A DNA stretch of 64,000 nucleotides from Streptomyces tuirus. Its GTDB lineage: Bacteria; Actinomycetota; Actinomycetes; Streptomycetales; Streptomycetaceae. The notes beneath the pieces were generated by a model. The model made no database searches. It worked only from the letters and a program-made list of their open reading frames with translations, and was not told the DNA's origin. The position numbers and the translations under genes are program-made. Numbering within the stretch: the first letter of the stretch is position 1; every line of letters begins with the position of its first letter. The DNA is taken from the NCBI RefSeq assembly GCF_014701095.1, contig NZ_AP023439.1:4514001-4578000 (forward strand), written 5' to 3'. This document shows, one piece after another, positions 60,490 to 64,000 of this stretch.

Positions 60490-60821
60490 CAGCCCTCCAC
60501 GCTGGTGCTGTTGGGGCCGCCGAAGTACCACTTGTTGCTCGTCTTGCCGCAGGCCGTGTAGCTGCCGCCGGTGACGGGCTTGCTGCCGCCGAAGCAGATG
60601 CCGCCCTTCTGGCCCTTGCCCCAGGTGCCGAGCGCGGTCGAGCTCGTCTTGGGCTGGCTGCGGAGGTTGACGGTCGCCTTCGGCTTGACGTTGGTCAGCG
60701 CGCTGCTGCAATCGGGCTTGGTCGCCGCGGCGGCGGTGCCGGCGGTGGCGACGGTGCCGGTGAGGGCCGTGGCGAGGAGAGCTATGGCACTGGCCGCGGT
60801 CCCCAGCGACGTGAACTTCAT
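60462..60821 (-). CDS. Small secreted SH3-like protein
   Basis: 119 residues. A signal peptide (MKFTSLGTAASAIALLATALTG to about residue 33, AAA-T) and a mature part with the bacterial SH3 pattern ATVNLRSQPKTSSTALGTWGKGQKGGICF (parts) and KWYFGG..VEGWVPATCL. Four Cys (SDCSS-like DCSS, GICFGG, TACGK, ATCLP) may form two disulfides. Such proteins are often cell-wall associated. ATG behind GGGAGGACACAGTCC. Its 3' end is duplicated in tandem. Confidence 0.82.
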   Translation of the reverse strand: MKFTSLGTAASAIALLATALTGTVATAGTAAAATKPDCSSALTNVKPKATVNLRSQPKTSSTALGTWGKGQKGGICFGGSKPVTGGSYTACGKTSNKWYFGGPNSTSVEGWVPATCLPI

Positions 60822-60977
60822 GGACTGTGTCCTCCCGTTTGGTGCGATGCCGTTTGCACATCGCGGTCAGCGCGAACTCTATAGCGGGGAGGGACAGTTG
60901 AGGATCACGGGGGTCGGCCGGGCGGTGTCCGGGAGTCGTTCGCGCCGGACCGGGCCCGTCACCGTAGGGTGCTGCCC

Positions 60978-61349
60978 ATGAGCATCATCGGGGTCGGCAT
61001 CGACGTTGCCGAGATCGAGCGGTTCGCGGCTTCACTGGAGCGTACGCCCGCGTTGGCGGCGCGGCTGTTCGTGGCGCGGGAGTTGCTGCTGCCCAGCGGG
61101 GAGCGGCGGGGCGTCGCCTCCCTCGCCGCGCGCTTCGCGGCCAAGGAGGCACTGGCCAAGGCGCTCGGCGCCCCGCCCGGGCTGCTGTGGACGGACGCCG
61201 AGGTGTGTGTCGAGGACAGCGGGCAGCCCCGGCTGCGGGTGAGCGGGACGGTGGCCGCGCGGGCCGCCGAGCTCGGCGTGCGCGGCTGGCACGTCTCCCT
61301 GAGCCATGACGCGGGGGTGGCCTCCGCCGTGGTGATCGCGGAGGGCTGA
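60978..61349 (+). CDS. acpS: Holo-[acyl-carrier-protein] synthase
   Basis: 123 residues, typical AcpS size. It transfers 4'-phosphopantetheine from CoA to acyl carrier proteins for fatty acid and, in Streptomyces, type II polyketide synthesis. Mg-binding Asp in IGVGIDVAEIERF and Glu in LAARFAAKEALAKALG; the HVSLSHDAGVASAVVI end is conserved. TAGGGT lies seven bases before the ATG and no ribosome-binding site is present, so the gene is probably leaderless. Functionally linked to coaA, which feeds CoA. Confidence 0.96.
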   Translation: MSIIGVGIDVAEIERFAASLERTPALAARLFVARELLLPSGERRGVASLAARFAAKEALAKALGAPPGLLWTDAEVCVEDSGQPRLRVSGTVAARAAELGVRGWHVSLSHDAGVASAVVIAEG

Positions 61350-61353
61350 GGGG

Positions 61354-61626
61354 CTAGGCCAGGGACCAGAGCAGCGTGATCGTGCCGATGAGGCCGATCG
61401 CGCCCAGGGCCGTACCGGCCGCCGCGGGCCACAGCCGGCCCGTGCCCTTGCGGGCGTAGTGCAGGCCCATCGTCCCGAACGTCACCGCGAGGGCGCCGGC
61501 CAACGCCGTCCACGGGATGAGGAACGCCCAGGTGCCCACCGCCGAGAAGGCGCCGAGGACCAGGGCCGTGGGGCCGAGGGCGGTGGCGGGGGTGTCCGTG
61601 TCGCCGGGTGCTGCCGAGCTGGTCAT
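61354..61626 (-). CDS. Small DUF4190-like membrane protein
   Basis: 90 residues. A short polar start (MTSSAAPGDTDTPATALG) then three hydrophobic stretches (ALVLGAFSAVGTWAFLIPW, LAGALAVTFGTMGLHYARKG, AAGTALGAIGLIGTITLLW), with GLHYARKGTG between, the DUF4190-type loop. Function unknown. The ATG follows GGGGATCGACGAGAC; upstream in-frame ATGs lie in the operator region. A perfect 18-nt palindrome just upstream suggests specific regulation. Converges tightly on acpS. Confidence 0.7.
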   Translation of the reverse strand: MTSSAAPGDTDTPATALGPTALVLGAFSAVGTWAFLIPWTALAGALAVTFGTMGLHYARKGTGRLWPAAAGTALGAIGLIGTITLLWSLA

Positions 61627-61642
61627 GTCTCGTCGATCCCCT

Positions 61643-61660
61643 TTTTGAACGAGTTCAAAA
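61643..61660. promoter_or_regulatory. 18-nt perfect palindrome, probable operator
   Basis: TTTTGAAC-GA-GTTCAAAA, 17 bp upstream of the small membrane protein gene. It fits the general TnnAACnnGTTnnA layout bound by several TetR-family repressors (KstR is one example). The regulator is unknown. Confidence 0.55.
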
Positions 61661-61841
61661 CACGGCTCGATCGTACGCCCGGGGCGTCGTCCGTGGGGCA
61701 GGACCCCCGAAAACCCCCCGCCGGGTGTGGTGGACGGGTTCCGAGGCATGTGTGGTGCCGGGGGAATGGGCCTGTGTGTGCGGAGAACGGGTCTGCGTGT
61801 GAGGGGGAGTGGGCCGGTGGTCCTGCGGGAAACTCGACCGC

Positions 61842-63272
61842 ATGCGTACTGCGTACAGCGTGGAGACGGTCCGGAACGCCGAACGGGAGCTGATGGCGCG
61901 GCTGCCGGAGGGGGCGCTGATGCAACGCGCCGCCGCCGGGCTCGCCGCGGCCTGCGCCGACCTGCTGGGGCGGGTGTACGGCAGCAGGGTCGTGCTGCTG
62001 GTCGGCAGTGGTGACAACGGGGGTGACGCCCTGTACGCCGGGGCCAGGCTGGCCCGCCGCGGGGCCGGGGTCACGGCGGTGCTGCTCGCGCCGGAGCGGA
62101 CGCACGCGGCGGGGCTCGCGGCGTTGCGGCGGGCCGGGGGGCGGGTCGCGGGCGCCGGCGACGGGGAGGCGCTCGTCGAGGGCGCGGACCTCGTCGTCGA
62201 CGGGATCGTCGGGATCGGCGGGAAGGGCGGGCTGCGGTCGGACGCGGTGCCGTTGGCCGCCGCCGCCGGGCGCTCGCGCGGTGCCGTCGTCGCCGTCGAC
62301 CTGCCTAGCGGTGTCGACGCCGACACCGGCGAGGTGCACGGGCATGCCGTACGGGCCGATCTGACCGTGACGTTCGGGACGCACAAGCCGGGGCTCCTGA
62401 TCGATCCGGCACGGGAGTACGCGGGGTCGGTGCGGCTCGTCGACATCGGGCTGGAGCTGCCGGTCGAGCCGGAGCTGGAGGCGTTGCAGCACGAGGACGT
62501 GGCCCGGCTGCTGCCGGTGCCGGGGGCGGAGAGCGACAAGTACCGGCGGGGCGTGGTCGGGATCGCCGCCGGATCGGCGCGCTACCCGGGGGCCGCGGTG
62601 CTCGCCGTCTCGGGCGCGCTGCGGGGCGGGGCCGGGGCCGTGCGCTACGTCGGGCCGGCCGGGCACGCCGTCATCGCGCGGTTTCCCGAGACGCTCGTGT
62701 CGGATCAGGGGCCGAAGCACGCCGGGCGGGTGCAGGCGTGGGTCGTCGGGCCGGGGGCCGGGGACGACGCGGTGACGGTGGCGGAGGTACTGGCGGCGGA
62801 CGTGCCGGTGCTGATCGACGCGGACGGGTTGCGGCTGGCGGACGCGGAGGTCGTGCGGGGGCGGCGGGCGCCGACGCTGATGACGCCGCACGCGGGGGAG
62901 GCGGCGGCCCTGCTGGGTGTGGAGCGGGCGGAGGTCGAGGGTGGCCGGCTGGCGGCGGTCCGGGAGCTGGCGCGGCGGTACGGGGCGACGGTGTTGCTGA
63001 AGGGATCCACGACGCTGGTGGCCGACTCGGGGGGTGGGGCGGTGCGGGTGAATCCGACGGGGACGGGGTGGCTGGCCACGGCCGGGAGCGGGGACGTGCT
63101 GTCGGGGCTGGGCGGGTCGTTGCTGGCGGCGGGGTTGTCGGCGGTGGACGCGGGGAGTGTGGGGGCGTATCTGCACGGGCTCGCCGGGCGGTTGGCGGCG
63201 GATGGGGCGCCGGTGGGGGCGCATGATGTGGCGGATGCGGTTCCGGAGGCTTGGCGGAATGTTCTTGGCTGA
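61842..63272 (+). CDS. nnr: Bifunctional NAD(P)H-hydrate repair enzyme
   Basis: 476 residues, fusion of NAD(P)HX epimerase (N-terminal YjeF_N, about 1-210: VLLVGSGDNGGDALYAGARL, VAVDLPSGVDADTG) and ADP-dependent NAD(P)HX dehydratase (C-terminal ribokinase-like, about 225-476: RRGVVGIAAGSARYPGAAVL, TPHAGEAAALLG, GSGDVLSGLGGSL). It restores hydrated NADH/NADPH. ATG giving MRTAYSVETVRNAE chosen. It precedes alr, as in many actinobacteria where nnr, alr and later genes follow glmS-acpS. Confidence 0.95.
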   Translation: MRTAYSVETVRNAERELMARLPEGALMQRAAAGLAAACADLLGRVYGSRVVLLVGSGDNGGDALYAGARLARRGAGVTAVLLAPERTHAAGLAALRRAGGRVAGAGDGEALVEGADLVVDGIVGIGGKGGLRSDAVPLAAAAGRSRGAVVAVDLPSGVDADTGEVHGHAVRADLTVTFGTHKPGLLIDPAREYAGSVRLVDIGLELPVEPELEALQHEDVARLLPVPGAESDKYRRGVVGIAAGSARYPGAAVLAVSGALRGGAGAVRYVGPAGHAVIARFPETLVSDQGPKHAGRVQAWVVGPGAGDDAVTVAEVLAADVPVLIDADGLRLADAEVVRGRRAPTLMTPHAGEAAALLGVERAEVEGGRLAAVRELARRYGATVLLKGSTTLVADSGGGAVRVNPTGTGWLATAGSGDVLSGLGGSLLAAGLSAVDAGSVGAYLHGLAGRLAADGAPVGAHDVADAVPEAWRNVLG

Positions 63273-63281
63273 GTGAGTGAC

Positions 63282-63317
63282 GGTGGCTGCGGAGGTCGCG
63301 GTGGCTGTGGAGGTCGC
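63282..63317. repeat. 18-bp tandem repeat, two units plus a partial third
   Basis: Units GGTGGCTGCGGAGGTCGC and the same with one C-to-T change, adjacent, ten bases after the nnr stop; a third unit degrades after GGTGGCGGT. Confidence 0.85.
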
Positions 63318-63397
63318 GGTGGCGGTGGGCGGTCGGTGCGGGTGGGTGGGGGGTGCTGTGGGGTTGGGTCGCCCCCTCCCCCCTTCCCTTCCCGACT

Positions 63398-63467
63398 CCG
63401 GGGGCTGCCGCCCCCGGGCCCCCGCTTCGGCCTGAACGGCCCCGTCCTCGAGCGCCGGACGGGCTGA
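63398..63467. repeat. Streptomyces-type intergenic repeat with hairpin
   Basis: Begins with a perfect 8-bp hairpin (CCGGGGGC-TGCC-GCCCCCGG) and continues through CCCCGTCCTCGAGCGCCGG. I recognise this type of string as widespread between Streptomyces genes; it may double as the nnr terminator. Confidence 0.6.
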
Positions 63468-63585
63468 GGGGCTTCGGTCGGCTGAATGGCATCGGGCCGA
63501 AACCGAATCGCCCGGCGGCGGTAGCCGGCCCGGCGGTGGGCCTGCCGTCGCAGTGGGGTCCGGGGGCTCTGAGACACTGGGCGCG

Positions 63586-64000
63586 ATGAGCGAGAGAACA
63601 GCCACGTCCGCGCCCCTGCGGGCCCGGGCCGAGATCGATCTGGCCGCCCTGCGGGCCAATGTGCGGGCTCTGCGCGCCCATGCGCCGGGCGCGGCCGTGA
63701 TGGCCGTGGTGAAGTCCGAGGCGTACGGACACGGGGCCGTGCCGTGTGCCCGGGCCGCCGTAGCCGCCGGGGCGAGCTGGCTGGGCACGGCCACGCCCGA
63801 GGAGGCCTTCGCCCTGCGCGCCGCCGGGCTGCGGGGCCGCATCATGTGCTGGCTGTGGACGCCCGGCGGCCCCTGGCGCGAGGCGATCGAGGCCGAGTTG
63901 GACGTGTCCGTGAGCGGGATGTGGGCCCTGGAGGAGATCGTCGCGGCGGCCCGGGAAGCCGGCCGGCCCGCCCGCGTCCAGCTCAAGGCCGACACCGGGC
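63586..64000 (+). CDS. alr: Alanine racemase, C-terminus outside window
   Basis: The first 138 residues are seen. It makes D-alanine for peptidoglycan by PLP-dependent racemisation. The PLP lysine lies in VMAVVKSEAYGHG (family VKADAYGHG), preceded by RAEIDLAALRANVRALR, and the barrel continues with WLGTATPEEAFALRAAGL. No ribosome-binding site is visible and GACACT sits seven bases upstream of the ATG, suggesting a leaderless mRNA. The C-terminal half with the catalytic Tyr is outside the window. Confidence 0.95.
   Translation, partial: MSERTATSAPLRARAEIDLAALRANVRALRAHAPGAAVMAVVKSEAYGHGAVPCARAAVAAGASWLGTATPEEAFALRAAGLRGRIMCWLWTPGGPWREAIEAELDVSVSGMWALEEIVAAAREAGRPARVQLKADTG

Larger units (their letters stand above)
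63273..63585. other. nnr-alr intergenic region with repeats
   Basis: 313 bp without a gene. It starts with an 18-bp tandem repeat and holds a GC-rich hairpin repeat; the last 120 bp should carry the alr promoter. GACACT lies seven bases before the alr ATG. Confidence 0.6.

Overview
The window is chromosomal DNA of a Streptomyces (high-GC actinomycete). Base composition, GTG/TTG starts, leaderless genes, a TTG-started 1161-residue RpoB, a 1299-residue RpoC, and the unbroken rplK-rplA / rplJL / rpoBC / str / S10-spc-alpha order all fit that genus. The species cannot be named from the sequence alone.

Layout. 1-9.3 kb: a partial amidohydrolase, tRNA-Thr and tRNA-Met, rpmG, two MaoC/hot-dog dehydratase genes resembling HadA/HadB, a TetR repressor with its MFS exporter and a small monooxygenase-like gene, murB, an adenosine-deaminase-like gene and an aspartate aminotransferase gene, then tRNA-Trp. 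9.4-22.3 kb: secE-nusG, rplK-rplA, a lipoprotein gene, rplJ-rplL behind an L10-type leader, and rpoB-rpoC. 22.6-27.8 kb: a DUF1707 membrane protein, then rpsL-rpsG-fusA-tuf. 28.0-32.4 kb: an accessory block inserted between tuf and rpsJ, holding a secreted GH16 glucanase with a ricin-type lectin domain, a WhiJ-type regulatory triad (ATP-binding protein, XRE/DUF5753, DUF397) and an unknown locus that includes a broken or frame-shifted stretch. 33-49.4 kb: the S10, spc and alpha ribosomal operons with secY, adk, map, infA, rpmJ and rpoA. 49.5-64 kb: truA, rplM-rpsI, glmM, a DUF389 protein, coaA, a DrrAB-type ABC exporter, glmS, a small secreted SH3-like protein, acpS, the NAD(P)HX repair gene nnr and the start of alr.

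How it works together. Most genes serve transcription, translation and protein export. Cell-wall precursor genes are interleaved with them (murB; glmM and glmS for UDP-GlcNAc; alr for D-alanine), along with CoA and acyl-carrier-protein maturation (coaA, acpS). Control appears to rest on many hairpins: strong intrinsic terminators between units, an L10-type attenuator, and several large hairpins inside long operons (rpoB/rpoC, rpsQ/rplN, rpsZ/rpsH) that probably tune expression between neighbours.

Most interesting observations: a near-identical 25-nt hairpin element in the leaders of both rpsL and rpsJ; a matched pair of operator palindromes over the TetR and MFS promoters; a recurring TAnnnT-7 nt-start codon layout that implies several leaderless genes; a long imperfect hairpin between rpsZ and rpsH; a coding-like remnant in a shifted frame at about 31.75-31.92 kb; three copies of a dispersed intergenic repeat; and a perfect 18-nt palindrome at 61.64 kb. 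No CRISPR array, transposase, integrase or prophage gene was seen.
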